64,000 nucleotides of DNA from assembly GCA_000310025.1 (NCBI GenBank), contig FN649739.1, positions 1,754,370 through 1,818,369 on the forward strand, in the 5' to 3' direction. The notes beneath the pieces were generated by a model. The model was not told where the DNA came from, made no database searches, and saw only the letters and a list, made by a program, of their open reading frames with translations. The translations under genes were made by a program, and so were the position numbers. The DNA comes from Ectocarpus siliculosus (Eukaryota > Sar > Phaeophyceae > Ectocarpales > Ectocarpaceae). Positions 11,399-22,689 of the stretch are shown here, piece after piece. Each line of letters opens with the position of its first letter. Position 1 is the stretch's first letter.

Positions 11399-11669
11399 TT
11401 AGACACACCTGAAATCAGGCAGGGCCTACAGTCAGAATTCTTTCCCCGTGGCCTCGGGGGGCTGGTCGATTGACCACCTCCTTGATGATGGTGAACAAGA
11501 GCGTATTAATTATATGAGTGTCTCCTTAACCCCACCTATCTCTTTCTCTCCCACCAACATGCCAAACCAGACAGAAAGAAACCCCAATCCACCATATCTT
11601 AGACACGCAGATATCCAAAGGGCAAATACCCACCGCGAACTACTGCTACCCAGGTGCATGGTGTCCACA
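11399..11669 (-). mobile_element. R1 repeat as 5' LTR of the minus-strand gag element (copy d)
   Basis: The repeat lies immediately before the leader of the gag at 10290-11208. Read on the minus strand it starts TGTGGACACC and ends TGTCTAAA. The junction is followed by GTTATGGACAACTCAGG, which is conserved at the equivalent place of the plus-strand element (12068 onward), where a primer-binding site would be expected. No tRNA match could be assigned by eye. Confidence 0.7.
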
Positions 11670-11793
11670 GGTCGCGCCCTGGGATCACTTGACGGCATGC
11701 GGCTCAGCCTGTAGATGGAATACGGAAACAAGCCGAGATATGGCACCGTGGTGCGCAAAAAACACCAAGAACGGAATATGGTTGTATTCGATT

Positions 11794-12067
11794 TGTGGAC
11801 GCAGCGCACCTGGGTAGCAGTAGTTCACGGTGGGAAGGTGCCGTTGGATATGTATGCATGTCAAAGATATGGTAGATTGGGGTTTCTATCTGCCTGGTTG
11901 GCATGTTGGCAGGAGAGAGAGAGATAGATGGAGAGAGAGAGACGAGACTCGTGTGCAATAATAATACACTGTGGTTACCATCACCAAGGAGGTGAATTGA
12001 CCAGTCCCCCGAGGCCACGGGGGGAGGATGCTGGTCCTAGACCCTGCCTGACTTCAGGCGGTCTACA
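11794..12067 (+). mobile_element. R1 repeat as 5' LTR of the plus-strand gag element (copy e)
   Basis: This copy starts TGTGGACGCAGCGCACC and ends GCGGTCTACA. It is followed by GTTATCGATAACTCAGGC, a 190-bp leader and the gag ATG at 12256. The TG...CA ends and the position directly before leader and gag are the main reasons for calling R1 an LTR. It faces copy d across a 124-bp spacer. Confidence 0.7.
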
Positions 12068-12255
12068 GTTATCGATAACTCAGGCTGCCCGACCAGGGTC
12101 AGTCAGGGTCAAAAAACATTTTCGTGACAACAGCAGGACGAGCTATTCCTCCGCGTTTTTCTTGCTTCGCTGAGTGCGAGGCTGCGGTCTTGGAGCTGCT
12201 GTCCTGATCTCCCGCGGAGCTGCTGTCTTGATCTGCCCGGGCATCGTACGGCGCG

Positions 12256-13150
12256 ATGGCTCAGAGACGCTCCAATGTTGCCAAGGGGGCGCTTGGCGGA
12301 TAGCAAGGTTCTGCTGGAGATATTGGTGAGCTCGGGGCTGGGCTTACTGACTTGGTTTTGGGCAACGGGCCCAAGCCGCCCGAGTATGGACGTACTTTTC
12401 ACGAGCTTCGTCCTTGCGTTTCTACACGCAATACACCGAGTACGAGCGGAGCATGGGTCTCTGCAACAGTGGGCAATCCATCAGACGCCCGCTGCTCACT
12501 ATGTCTCAACTGCTGCGCCAGTCAATCCGGAAATGCTTGTCGCGCACCTACTTTGATGGCACTGAACTTGAAGAAGCTGACCTACGCGAGGCCCTCGCCA
12601 AACATGCTGAATGCTGGACGGATGATACCCTTGAGCCTTCGATTGCGGCCCCCGCCGTGTCCCGTATGGGTGTCATGGGGACTGAGACTACTGCTGTAGA
12701 TCGGATAGACGCTGTCCAAAGCCGCCTCGAGCAATACTTCGAAAACCCGAGTGCGGAGCGTGTTTTTCGAGACTCCAGTGGCGCGTTCGTTCCGGCTGCT
12801 GTCCTCAGCAAAGCAGTTGTGGCAGGTCTGTCTCCGCCCGACTTCAAGGTCAAGTGGAAAGCAAGCTCGACATGCAAAGTAGCTGGAAGGACAAACCTGA
12901 GCTAGTATTTGAGATATTTCGGGATGTTGCGGTCGAGTGGCACATGGTTGAGTTGGCAGACAGGCAGCGCGGGCAATCGCGTGGGGGTGGCGTTCATGCT
13001 CGTAAAAAACCGTCTCAGCAACAGTCATGGGCGAAAGCGAAAGCGCCTGATGGGGCTGGAGGTGCAGGTGCGTCTCCCTCTGCCGAGCTTGTCACATGTT
13101 TTAGGTGCAACATGCCCGGCCACGCCCCGCATAACTGTCCGGAGGATACC
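12256..13150 (+). pseudogene. Gag polyprotein fragment with CCHC zinc knuckle
   Basis: The reading starts MAQRRSNVAKGALGG at 12256 and continues in shifted frames through YTEYERSMGLCNSGQSI, KHAECWTDDTLEPS and RLEQYFENPSAERVFRDS. It ends in the knuckle CFRCNMPGHAPHNC at 13097-13138 (C-x2-C-x4-H-x4-C). Gag packages the element RNA into particles. The chain is broken by frameshifts near 12300, 12400 and 12860. Immediately after the knuckle comes a 35-bp piece of R1 (13151-13185), so protease and polymerase are deleted between gag and the 3' LTR. Confidence 0.85.
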
Positions 13151-13185
13151 GGTCTTAGGCCCTGCCTGACTTCAGGCGTGTCTAC
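13151..13185 (+). mobile_element. R1 terminal fragment (truncated 3' LTR)
   Basis: The sequence GGTCTTAGGCCCTGCCTGAC followed by TTCAGGCGTGTCTACA is the last part of R1 in element sense. It ends the internally deleted element that starts at 11794. Confidence 0.65.
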
Positions 13186-13269
13186 AGATTGGCAATGGGG
13201 TCGGCTAGATTGCACCGAATACGATTTCACCCACCCTCGAAGTCAAGATGAACCTCTCTTTGACCTCCT

Positions 13270-13690
13270 TGTATGTAGACCGGGCTATGATACAAGGGGC
13301 TTAATGTAGGTCCTGGAAGTATTGAGGGTACCCCCTTGTTGTCCCATCCTGGGGACCTCTGTTGACTACCGAACATAGTATACTCCTCTCTTACCTTCCT
13401 TGGGGGATCAGCTGAGGGCATATACAGGCACACGTTCATACCTTTCTCATGGTTTGACGGTCTCAGCTGAGAGCCACTTGTTCATGTGTGTACGGTCACG
13501 TCGTAGAAAATGGAAATGATGATGGTATCCCCTTCTTGTCCCAGCTGGGTGGGTTTCTCTACTCCCATACATTACGCAGAATTTCCCTTCTCTTCGTCTA
13601 TATCGTTGTTGGAAGGTCGTCCTCCCCACTCACACCCTCGGACGGCCGCACATGGACGGTCAGCTGAGGGCATGTTTCTCTCCGGTCCAT
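13270..13690 (+). mobile_element. Two degraded R2-like copies
   Basis: The segments at about 13270-13425 and 13470-13690 both carry R2 landmarks: GGTACCCCCTTGTTGTCCCA and CTCCTCTCTTACCTTCC in the first, GGTATCCCCTTCTTGTCCCA and AATTTCCCTTCTCTTCG in the second. Both end near CAGCTGAGGGCATAT or CAGCTGAGGGCATGT. They are in the same orientation and strongly diverged. Confidence 0.5.
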
Positions 13691-14779
13691 ACTTCACAAG
13701 GATTCAGGCTGACAGGGGCAGATGTGAGCTATATTGTAGGTCGAACAAAAATTTCGAGGGTTCCCGCGGCGGAGGCAGCTACATCGGATGTACACGTCAA
13801 TGCAGTGAGCCAACAGCCAACAGACTCAGGAGAGGTTTGTTTGTTGTTGCCTTGCCGACAGTCCGTGCGAAGCGGCGTTGGTTCAGCATCGCATCGGAAG
13901 GCGTAAACTACAAGTCTGGCGTTCGGCATGTGACGCCGGGCAGGACTCGTCAAGAACCTCTTGAAGGCGTGCACGCGAGATAAGATCTCTCCGCTTCCAG
14001 CGGGAGGTTGAGCAAGATCATCACCGTGACGAGACAACTCCGCTTTCATGCGGGTGCGTGTTTGAGCAATATCACCACCAGAACGGTGCCAGATGCCATG
14101 CGAGGAGTGGTGAGAAATCAGTCGCGATGGGCGGCGTTTTCACGTCTGTGCCGTTGAGCGTGTTTTCAACCATTGCCCTGGCGAATGGATGATTTCGGAT
14201 GTGGAAATATGGCGGAATCTCGAGCCAACTTCCACGTACGACAAGTTTTGGAAGGCGTGATGTGTACACCGACAGCGCACCTGCTTAGTAGTAGTTCGTG
14301 ATGGGAAGCCGCCTTAGTAACAGTTCCAAACACATCACGCATGCGCTTGTATAATAGTGTGCGATAGTCAGCCGCGTTTTCGCTCCGATGCTGTTGTTTC
14401 ACACGCTACTATCCTCGTCTTTGCACCAGTTGCCGTGTGGTGGGTGTGTGCCCAACACAGCAGCTGTGTGGGCGCGTGGGCGCGTGGCGCGTGACGCGTG
14501 GTGAGGGGCAAAAAAGAGTTCTGTTTTGAGGTTTCAACCCGTTCGACGAGGCTTTTATGGTTCGGATTCCCGACACTTAAAAATAGAGCCAGTCCCAGCG
14601 ACTTTAGGAGGCCCTAACACGCACCACCGGGGTCTCGCTAGTCCCACACGTAACGGGTATTGTACCGACGGGTCCTCTGACTGCCATGCAGAAGAAAGTA
14701 TCAGAAAAACGCTGTCCCGGCATAGCAAGAGGACAAAGCACCCAAAAATGTGGGCTGAGTACATTTACATACCACAAGT
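13691..14779. other. Non-coding stretch with R1 fragment
   Basis: No gene was recognised. A short R1 piece (about 14262-14312, GACAGCGCACCTGCTTAGTAG) in plus sense precedes the gag remnant at 14780 and may be its decayed 5' LTR. Around 13990-14075 there is a direct repeat with CTCCGCTT and GAGCAA(G/T)ATCA(T/C)CACC in both units. Confidence 0.45.
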
Positions 14780-15555
14780 ACTAGCGGAGCACGGGTCTCT
14801 GCAACACTGGGCCATTAATCCGTCAAACACCCGCTGCTCACTGTGTCTCAACTGCTGCATCACTCTCCGAAAATGCTTGTCGCGCATCTGGTGTGATGAC
14901 ACCGACTTGACGCTGACCAACGCGAGGCTCTGGCTGAATGCTGGACGGACGATTCCCTTGGACGCTCGATTGCCGCGCCGCGGTGTGTCGTATGGTAGCC
15001 ATGGGGACTGAGACAACCGCTGTACTTCGAATGTGTTTTCCGGGACTCCGCTGGCCCGTTCAAGAAGGGTAGGGCAGCTCTCCTCAGCAACGCAGTTGTG
15101 GCAGATTTGACTACGCCCGAGTTTACTCTCCAGGTGGAAAGGAAGCTCGACATGCAGCGTAGCTGGAAGGACCACCCTGAGCTAGTTGATATCGTGCGGA
15201 TGTTGCGGTTGCAAGTGGCGCACGGTATAGTTTGCAGATAGGCAGCGTGGGCAATGGCGTGGTGGCGGCGTTCAGGCTCGTGAAAAAAACATCTCAACAA
15301 CAGAAATGGGCGAAAGCGAAAGCGCGTGATGGAGCTGGCGGTGCAGGTGTGTCTTCCTCTGCCGAGCTTCTTGCCTGTTTCAGGTGCAGGAAGCCAAGCC
15401 ACGTCCCGCAAAACTGTCCAGCGGTTTCCCACTCAAAGCCTCTACCCAACACGTTGAGCATGGGGGCAACTTTCACGGCACCGGGGACGCCCGCGGATAC
15501 TACCAGTAGCAGCAGCAGCAGCAGCAACAGCTTCACCCAGGATCATCCATACTAG
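14780..15555 (+). pseudogene. Gag polyprotein fragment with CCHC zinc knuckle
   Basis: This is a third gag copy. The readable parts in changing frames include GSLQHWAINPSNTRCSLCLN, VKKTSQQQKWAKAKARDG and the knuckle CFRCRKPSHVPQNC at 15376-15417. The histidine and all three cysteines of the knuckle are kept. A run of serine codons follows near 15510. Frameshifts and deletions relative to the copy at 12256-13150 make it non-functional. Confidence 0.8.
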
Positions 15556-15893
15556 CACCAGCACCCTCACGGTCAACCGCCTGCGCAGCAGCCTTCTTCA
15601 GCAGGGTGACGTGTCTGAGGAAGGGTATCATCTATCAACTTCCACCAACGCCATGTCGGTCGTCGGCTGTTTCTGCCGAAGAATGCTTTGGGGAGGTAGC
15701 TCCGACGCCTTTTCTGCCGCTGACCCGTCTCAGTCAGGTGCCACTGACTCCGCATTCTTTTCAGCGCCGGCTGAGCATGTGAGGGTGCCACCCGGTGCTG
15801 AGGGGCCGTTCGTGCTGGCGTTTCGTGGTATTCAGCCCGGAGGGGTGTCTGGGTTTGATTCTGACGGTACACGACCCCCCCCTCCAGAGTGAG
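15556..15893 (+). pseudogene. Retrotransposon gag-protease linker remnant
   Basis: The frame at 15611-15892 contains SSDAFSAADPSQSGATDSAF and GAEGPFVLAFRG. It continues the gag at 14780-15555 and corresponds to the minus-strand copy at 9790-10289. The reading stops at 15892 before any protease motif. Confidence 0.6.
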
Positions 15894-16334
15894 GTACACC
15901 GCGGGAAGGGCTGATGCAAGAACATGTGAAAAGCAAACAGAAACAACAAGAACATGTGAAAAACAGATGTTGTATCCACAATAGACTATTTGGTAGCTTG
16001 TCGCGACTTTTTTCTTCCATGAAGATCCTCCTGCAACAATTTGCCTGCAAGAACAACCCGCGAATATTTTATTCGTTTCGGCTGCATCCGACCCCCCCAC
16101 TTATCCATCTCTGCGCCGCTAAAGCCGGTCGCCCCGATGGTAACACTGAAACCGCTAGCCACAAAGGTCGTGAGTTCGAATCCCCGTGGGGTGAAAAATG
16201 TACAGAATTTGCGAGTGAAAGCGAAAAATTGCTGAAGAAGCTGTCGTGAGTACCAAAATTCGACGAAGCTCCGTTGACGAGGGAAAGGGACGGCTAGACC
16301 CTTCTCAAATTCAGCACGCACCGCAGGAGGAAGG
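15894..16334. other. Intergenic with a tRNA-like segment
   Basis: A tRNA-like stretch lies at about 16115-16190: a D-arm-like GATGGTAACAC, then GTCGTGAGTTCGAATCCCC resembling an internal B box. The stems do not pair well enough for a functional tRNA, so a tRNA-derived SINE head or tRNA pseudogene is likelier. Otherwise nothing is recognised. Confidence 0.4.
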
Positions 16335-17064
16335 TGGGGGGGGAGGGGGTACTCATAGTCGTGCATGCCCGTAGTCGTCAGACCATTGACCTCGCATCCC
16401 TACAAAGCCGGGGCGAAGCACGCCGGGTTCTCACCGGACCAGGCTCTCACATCACCAAGCGCGAAGCGCCGTGAGGTATTCGGCGAGTCGCATGAAGGGT
16501 AAGCTGCATCTTGCTAAGGGTGTTAGGCATCTTGTGCTTACTTCCTTGAGTACGGATGACAGCTGCGTATGACTTAATTTATTTTCTGGTATGTTCACTT
16601 CCAGAGACAGCTGTAAGCACTGTGTAACTGCCTCGAGGATGCTTGACCATTTTAACACAACGTGGTGCGATCATCCCCCTTGCGCGGAGTGAGAGAAAAC
16701 AGTGGGGAGGGGGGGGGGGTCTACTCATAGTCGCGGATACCGTAGTCGTCAGACCATTGACCTCGCATCCCTACAAAGCCGGGACGCAGCACGCCGGGTT
16801 CTCACCGGACCAGGCTCTCACATCACCAAGCGCGAAGCGCCGTGAGGTATTCGGCGAGTCGCACGAAGGGTGAGCTGCATCCTGCTAAGGGTGTTAGGCA
16901 TCTTGTGCTTACTTCCTTGAGTACGGATGACAGCTGCGTATGACTTAATTTATTTTCTGGTATGTTCACTTCCAGAGACAGCTGTAAGCACTGTGTAACT
17001 GCCTCGAGGAAGCTTGACCATTTTAACACAACGTGGTGCGATCATCCCCCTTGCGCGGAGTGAG
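16335..17064 (+). mobile_element. R3 element, two tandem copies
   Basis: Two copies of about 360 bp (16335-16693 and 16704-17064) each start with a G-run followed by TACTCATAGTCG and end TTGCGCGGAGTGAG. Both contain CCATTGACCTCGCATCCCTA and TTAATTTATTTTCTGGTATG, and they are almost identical. A third copy is on the minus strand at 30563-30922. No coding motif is evident, so this is a non-autonomous element of unknown class. Confidence 0.75.
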
Positions 17065-17260
17065 GCTTCTCGACCCCGCCCAACATAATCAACTCGACCA
17101 CCATTATTGTTACAGCAAAAAAAAAAAAGAGGTAAAAAAGCGGTAACCTGGTTGCCATGCTCACGAAGTGATCGGCGTGTTTTACAACATCGCTGGCAAG
17201 CGACGAAAACCAGCGATGAAAACCCAACCCCGAAACGTCGGGGGGAAGAAGAGGAAGGTG
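17065..17260 (+). repeat. R3 3' extension
   Basis: The sequence after the second R3 copy (GACCCCGCCCAACATAATC, GACCACCATTATTGTTAC, then a poly-A and TTTTACAACATCGCTGGCAAG) matches the sequence following the minus-strand R3 copy at 30253-30562. The full R3 unit is therefore longer than 360 bp. Here it has one copy of the 67-69-bp unit that is present three times at 30253-30450. Confidence 0.65.
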
Positions 17261-17799
17261 GGGAACGAAAAAAATATAAAGAAGGAAAAAGCCCTGGTGT
17301 TTTACCCCCTCCTGTGTGACCCTGGGTAGTTGTAGTTGGACGAAAAACATAGGAGTACACTGAAAAGTGTGGTAACCTACATAATAAATCAGCGAAAGAA
17401 CACACACACGCACATACACCTACCAACACTCGCTAGGAGAGCAACTATCACACCACCCTGTAGTGTCCTGATGATTTACGATAAATCGGTCAGCCGTGTC
17501 GTGCTATGTTCCAAGCTTGTTATTATATAGATATAGGCCTTGTCTGCATTTTTCCAGCATTTTTCTCGGTTGAACGCCGGTATGCCTTCCACATGTGTAT
17601 GTATGTACGCATGCGCATATACGTGTGTGCCAACGTCGGTCCCAACCTGACACTATGCTGACGTTCTTACTTGCTTGTTGATATTTTTTTAGACTGACTG
17701 ACTACGTGCATACTCTTAACATTTTTGGCGAAGGATTATTTTCAAATCTGTACTTTTAGTCTTGTCGCGGCTGGTTTTAAGAAAAATGGTTCCAAGTGC
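17261..17799. other. Non-coding stretch
   Basis: No gene or RNA was recognised. A CA-rich tract is at 17400-17420. The segment CCAACGTCGGTCCCAACCTG near 17630 resembles CCAACGCCGGTCCCAACATG near 31120, so a further repeat family exists at low identity. Confidence 0.4.
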
Positions 17800-18310
17800 G
17801 TTGCTCGGTGCCTGGTGCTGCCAACATGACTGCCATAGACGTTGTTGCGATTCTGGACTGTGGCTCGGGGCGTATTACCACCATGTATGTCAGCAGATAT
17901 CGCGAGGAGGCTGCAAGCTTCTTGTCCTGATGTGCAGATCGGGGGGGCATGCAAAACCCTGGGAAGCTGATCGTAGCGGACGGCCGCGCCCTCAAGGTCA
18001 CACAGAAAACCTTCCCCGTGAGTGTTGCTTTGCACATCAGCTGGGGGCTGGTGTCGTTGAACCCGCTCTCATGCCTGGCGATGATGAGATGCTTTGGTCA
18101 TTCTTGGCATCCCGACACTGAACGCGTTGGGCCTGTGCGCGTTCGCGTGCTAGCATCGCGGGTGTTGAGACCGTGGCGTACAGAAAATGCGCCGACTTCC
18201 GCTTGCCGTTAATGCTCTACAGCAGCGCGACGGCCTGGAGCAAGACGAGCCGGACCCAGCGGTCGAACCTTTGTCGGCGTGAGGCCCAGACATCGACATG
18301 AGCCCTGAAG
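17800..18310 (+). pseudogene. Retrotransposon aspartic protease remnant
   Basis: The reading around 17820-18100 gives AIDVVAILDCGSG, where an aspartic protease would have D-[ST]-G, followed by LIVADGRALKVTQKTFPVSV and WGLVSLNPLSC. The catalytic serine or threonine is replaced by cysteine (codon after the Asp at 17856). Downstream (18200-18310) it shares sequence with 190-310. The equivalent piece at 24211-24460 keeps DSGAG. Frameshifts make it inactive. Confidence 0.65.
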
Positions 18311-18637
18311 TCCTCCCTTCACTGCGTAAGTTTGTTTTCTTTTTGAGAAGGTACGGGTTTACCCAATCGAGGGTGGTCGTCCCTCGCGTGTTGTCATGTA
18401 TAGCATCGGGTGCCATTCATTGTTGACTGGGGTCCATTCTACGTTGTTCATGGGGGGTTAAAGAACACTTGGGCTGACTAACGAACTGAATTGGCTATAG
18501 TCCGGCATGCTATCGCCGTGTATGGGTTTTTATCGTTCATAAACACCGCTGTCGTTTTTCTTGAGTACAACCAGGTTCCTAGTATCTGAGATCAAGCTGA
18601 TCATTGTCTACTTCGGTAGTACTTAGCTTTGGGGGAT
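18311..18637. other. Non-coding stretch
   Basis: Nothing was recognised between the protease remnant and the following R1 copy. Confidence 0.4.
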
Positions 18638-18894
18638 TGTTGACGACACCTGGGTAGTAGTAGTTCACGGTGGGATTCCGCCTTTGGATATCTGCATGTT
18701 TGAGATATGGTAGATTGGGGTTTCTAGCTGCCTGGTTGGTATATTGGCAGGAGAGAGACAGATGGAGAGAGAAATGTGTAAAATAGAACACCACGTCTAT
18801 TTACCATCACCAAGAAGGTGAATCGACCACTCTCCCAAGGCTACGGGGTAAGGATTCTGGTCCTAGGTACTGCCTGATGTCAGGCGTGTCTACA
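18638..18894 (+). mobile_element. R1 repeat, candidate LTR (copy f)
   Basis: This near-complete R1 copy in plus sense starts TGTTGACGACACCTGGG and ends GGCGTGTCTACA. It follows a protease remnant of the same sense, as a 3' LTR would. The flanks (GGAT, GTGA) show no target duplication. Confidence 0.65.
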
Positions 18895-19687
18895 GTGACC
18901 ATCATGGCTAACATTTCCTTTCCTGTCATGACGAGAGAGGTCTTGTGAGGCCAGAATTCAGTGTTTCTTTCCAGATCCTTCACACCTTCAGGATATAGTA
19001 ATGGAAGGGCTGGTAGTTTTCTCCCGAACAGGCCAGATCTTGAAGTACTTCCACCAACTACCAAATGGGCAACTAGGACCCGATTGAGGGAAAGAACCTA
19101 CCGGAAGGAGATTTGGTCCCTCACTCAGAAGGAGAGGTGGTTATCACTCAACTGCGTCCGGTTTCCGCACCGAGTCAACAGGTATTGACGAACGTTGACG
19201 TGAGCCCCAACTCTCTCATTCTCTCCGCTCAAGAGTGCAAGCTAGACGTGAGAGGACATCCTTTCTCGAATTTCTAGAAGTAGGGTCCTAAGGGGTATTG
19301 TTAACGAAACGAAAAAAAAAACGCATTTTTACACGGAACGGTGAAAAGAAGATCCGATTATTTTTCGCTTGTTCTATTCCTTTATGTCATCGCGAAATGT
19401 ACGTTTCCTTCCCTGAATACACGTTTTGCTCGACACACAACAGGTTGACATGGTATTGCTCACCATAGAGCAGCGGTGAAAGCGCAATGAGCAGCACCCG
19501 ACACAGAGGACAACACACTTAGAAAGATCCCGTCCACCTGGCCTGCTGTTTTCAGCAACAACAGGCGCAGAGCAAAGTGTGGCCACCTGGGTGTTGCTTG
19601 CGATTTCTTCAGTTTGCCAGCTCATTTTTCACGGTTGCGACTCCCATCTTTGACCACCACCTGCCCAAAGGTAGACGAGCTCAACAA
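18895..19687. other. Non-coding stretch
   Basis: I found no recognisable protein, RNA or repeat. Minor open frames on the minus strand (for example 18807-19064) show no known motif. Confidence 0.4.
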
Positions 19688-20332
19688 TCATAGGGCGGCA
19701 GCCGCGCCGACGGCCAGCATCATATAGATGGCCAATCCGAAAGAATTAGCGTGTCGGAGGCCCTGTTGCTCTACTGCTGCGTGGTGCCGTGGATTGATGT
19801 TGATGCGTCCGACCAAAAACAGATCATCTCGCCGCATTTTTTCCAACGACATTTTGGTGAGGTGGCACACGTCTCTCACACACTTTTCTGAGCAGCACAC
19901 AAGCACCCAATACCCACGAAGCAGCACGGCGCCGGGAGATGGTATCATATAGACAGCCGAACCGAAGGAATCAGCGCGTTGGAGGTCTTGGTGCTGCTGC
20001 TGTACTCGTTCTACTGTTTCCGTGTATGCTATGTGTGATTGAAAAAAAAAAACAGCACCAACAGCAGCAGTTGAAGACGAGAGCACCACGCAATGCCTAG
20101 TTTTGGGCCAAGAACGGACTGAACGCCGCTTCTGCCGCTTGTCCATCTCCACAACAGACCTGGACGTGAGTTTGGCAGGTCTTTCTAGCGTTCTCAGTGA
20201 TGCTACAGCGCCCGCGGTGCGCTTGTCCGATGCTTCTGTCAATAACACGGATTCGTGAAAGTAGCAAGCCCCAAAAAATCCCGGCTCCTTCTTTTCACGT
20301 TTTCGGGGAAAAACACCTCCATACATGTTCAA
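19688..20332 (-). pseudogene. Retrotransposon polyprotein fragment
   Basis: A minus-strand open frame includes DSFGSAVYMIPSPGAVLLRG, VRDVCHLTKMSLEKMRRDD and LFLVGR. Positions 19740-19990 are a diverged reverse copy of 1-230, which precedes a reverse transcriptase. The frame therefore belongs to the region between protease and RT of the same family. The 5' part (20100-20332) has no recognised homology. Confidence 0.55.
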
Positions 20333-22689
20333 GAAAACACGGTTCCGTTTTTTTTTCGTGTTTTATTGGTCGATAATAATAGCCCTAAGGAGAGTGAGAA
20401 ACCCAGCGAACTGAAGGAAAGGACGCCGCTTGAGGTAGAAACTGCGTAACTGAAGTCAATTTTCTAGGTTTATGGTCTGTCCACGGGAAGTATGTTACAC
20501 CTGATGGACCGTATGCTTGCTCCTAGAAAGAGCACCCACACCCCGAACTATCAAATCGAAGGTGCTGTGTGACTTAAACTACGCACATTGTCCGCACTAC
20601 TTTCAGCTGACCAACGCTGGGAAGAGATGCACGAGTATGTTTTATCATGCGGGTGTAGAAGAAGAAACTTTTCACAGCAGAAAGATCTCGATGCTGCCTG
20701 CTCACGTTCGAAAAACCGTGAGAATGAGGAGGTTTGGATATTCGAAACTTTCATGAGCCCTCTGCAACAGGGAAGAGACATTTCGTGGTGGACAACCCTA
20801 ACAAGATTATCGTCGAACACCCGCTGCCTTCGACTTACCGTCTTCCTCGGTCATTCTTCCCTTGATTCAATGGTGAGGGGACACGATGTACTTTTAGGAG
20901 TCTCATCTTGTCCATGTATATATTCACTAGTGGGGATGACATTAACGCGCTTGCTACCCTCGAGTGAGTGGGGGTGGGTTTCACGCCCTTGCTACCCTCG
21001 AACACCTCTTCTGTTTATCTTCCTTGGTGTTGTCCGTCACATTGTTAACCGTGGAAACTCCACCGAGCGTTATTGTTTAATCGAACAAGTGCAACACGCA
21101 TTGCATTGTGAACAGGTCGTTGCAAAGTGTCTAATTGTTGTTTTTTTAGTACCTTGAGCCGTGAATGGGCGGTTGACGTAATCTGGCTTGGGACGGTGAT
21201 GACATCACACGATGTAAGTTGTGCACCGCAAACTGAGCACCTTTTTTGGCTCCCAGTAGAAACAATTCCGCGCGTACCGGTCAGGATGGGTGGAGCGACT
21301 TTGCTGCAATATCTGTCGTTAGTGCCACAGAACCGACCTCTCTTTCGAATTGATATCGTGCCCTTGGGCTGCAGATCCGAAACAGGTTTCGTTTGTATAT
21401 AGCTCCCCCCACGAAACGCCGGTCGACGGACGAAGTTGCTGCTCCAACTTCAACTGAACTAGGCGAGTCTACACGTAACTAGGGAGCTGAGATAGGTCAA
21501 TTTGCAGCCTGTACGATCACCCGTGACGGACTCTACAACCTCGCAAGGCAGTTTTTCACTCCTAAGCGGATGAAAAGCAATACAGGGCAGTTCACCAACA
21601 GGATTCGGTACGGTATGTGCCCTTCGAAGTCTTGCCCGTTCATGGCGATCAATCCATCTTCTACATGACGCAGGTTTAGAGCGAGACCCTTCCTCTCAAG
21701 ACGTACAGGAGACCGGAGTGCTTTGTCCTTTTTTCGCTCCCTTTCTCGAAACACGTTCCGATCGTGGGAAGACATTTCAAAGTGCTTGTTTCGCTTCCGT
21801 GCACGCAACAATTGCCACGCGTGGAAGGAATTCAATATGCACATCCCGTCAGATAGGATGAACTAGCGACTAAGAATCATATTGAAGGAGAGTACTTTAC
21901 TCGGAGGGACACTGGGAAGAGCAGACTGACCGAGAGATGTTTCGAGGAAATTTGCTTCTCATCTACTGGATGAGAACGTAAATTCACTTGTACGTAGGCC
22001 AGGGGGAGTAAATACTCAGAGAGTGACCCCAAGACAGTTCATATTGTATTGTATGGGAGTATATGTTTCATGGAGGCTCCAGATGAAGTGGAAGGTAGCA
22101 CGTAGAACCGTGAGCAGCTGTCAAAGGTATCCAACACAGATGACCTACAACTAGAAGGTCTACGGAGACTTGGGCTCCATGGTAGGGATATATTTTTGGG
22201 TATGCACGTATCAGTGGTTTGAATGATACACGGGATGCTATGTCTTGGATTCTCACGTGTCACTATTTCTATGATCTGTGTTCACGGATAATATAAGGAA
22301 TTTTTACGAGTGATCACTCAAGCCTACCATCATCCGGTCAACGGGGATGGAGTCCTGATGGCAATGGACCATTGTCAATCCTGTTAAGTCTACAATCATT
22401 GACTGGATTCTTCTGCAATTGAGGCTCCGGCAGCATGACTGTTACACCGTCGAGATCAATCGTCGAGGACGGCTCGGTGAAGATAGGCCTACCGGCTCGA
22501 TAGAGCGTGGTCCGGGATTTTCGTGCCGCTATGCCATCTCGCTCGACGAGAGCGGGTGGTGCCCCAGGCGGAGGCCACTTTTTGTTTACTGCTGCGCAAG
22601 GGATAGATGGCGAGGTGGGCTTTTTTGCAATGTCGTTTTGGGCGGCATCCCCAAGTGCCCAAGGATGAACGTGGCTTTTTTCAGAATAA
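20333..22689. other. Intergenic, unassigned ORFs only
   Basis: Several short open frames are present on both strands (for example 21533-21844 on the minus strand with an ATG) but none shows a family motif I can name. A short direct repeat, CTTGCTACCCTCGA, occurs at about 20949 and 20988. The sequence is probably old transposon debris. Confidence 0.4.

Noticed and set aside
16115-16190. Possible tRNA gene
   Set aside because: D-arm and T-loop-like sequences are present, but the acceptor and T stems do not pair, so it is at best a tRNA pseudogene or SINE head.
20588-21157. 189-codon open frame
   Set aside because: No ATG at the start, no motif, and it runs through a local direct repeat. Treated as non-coding debris.
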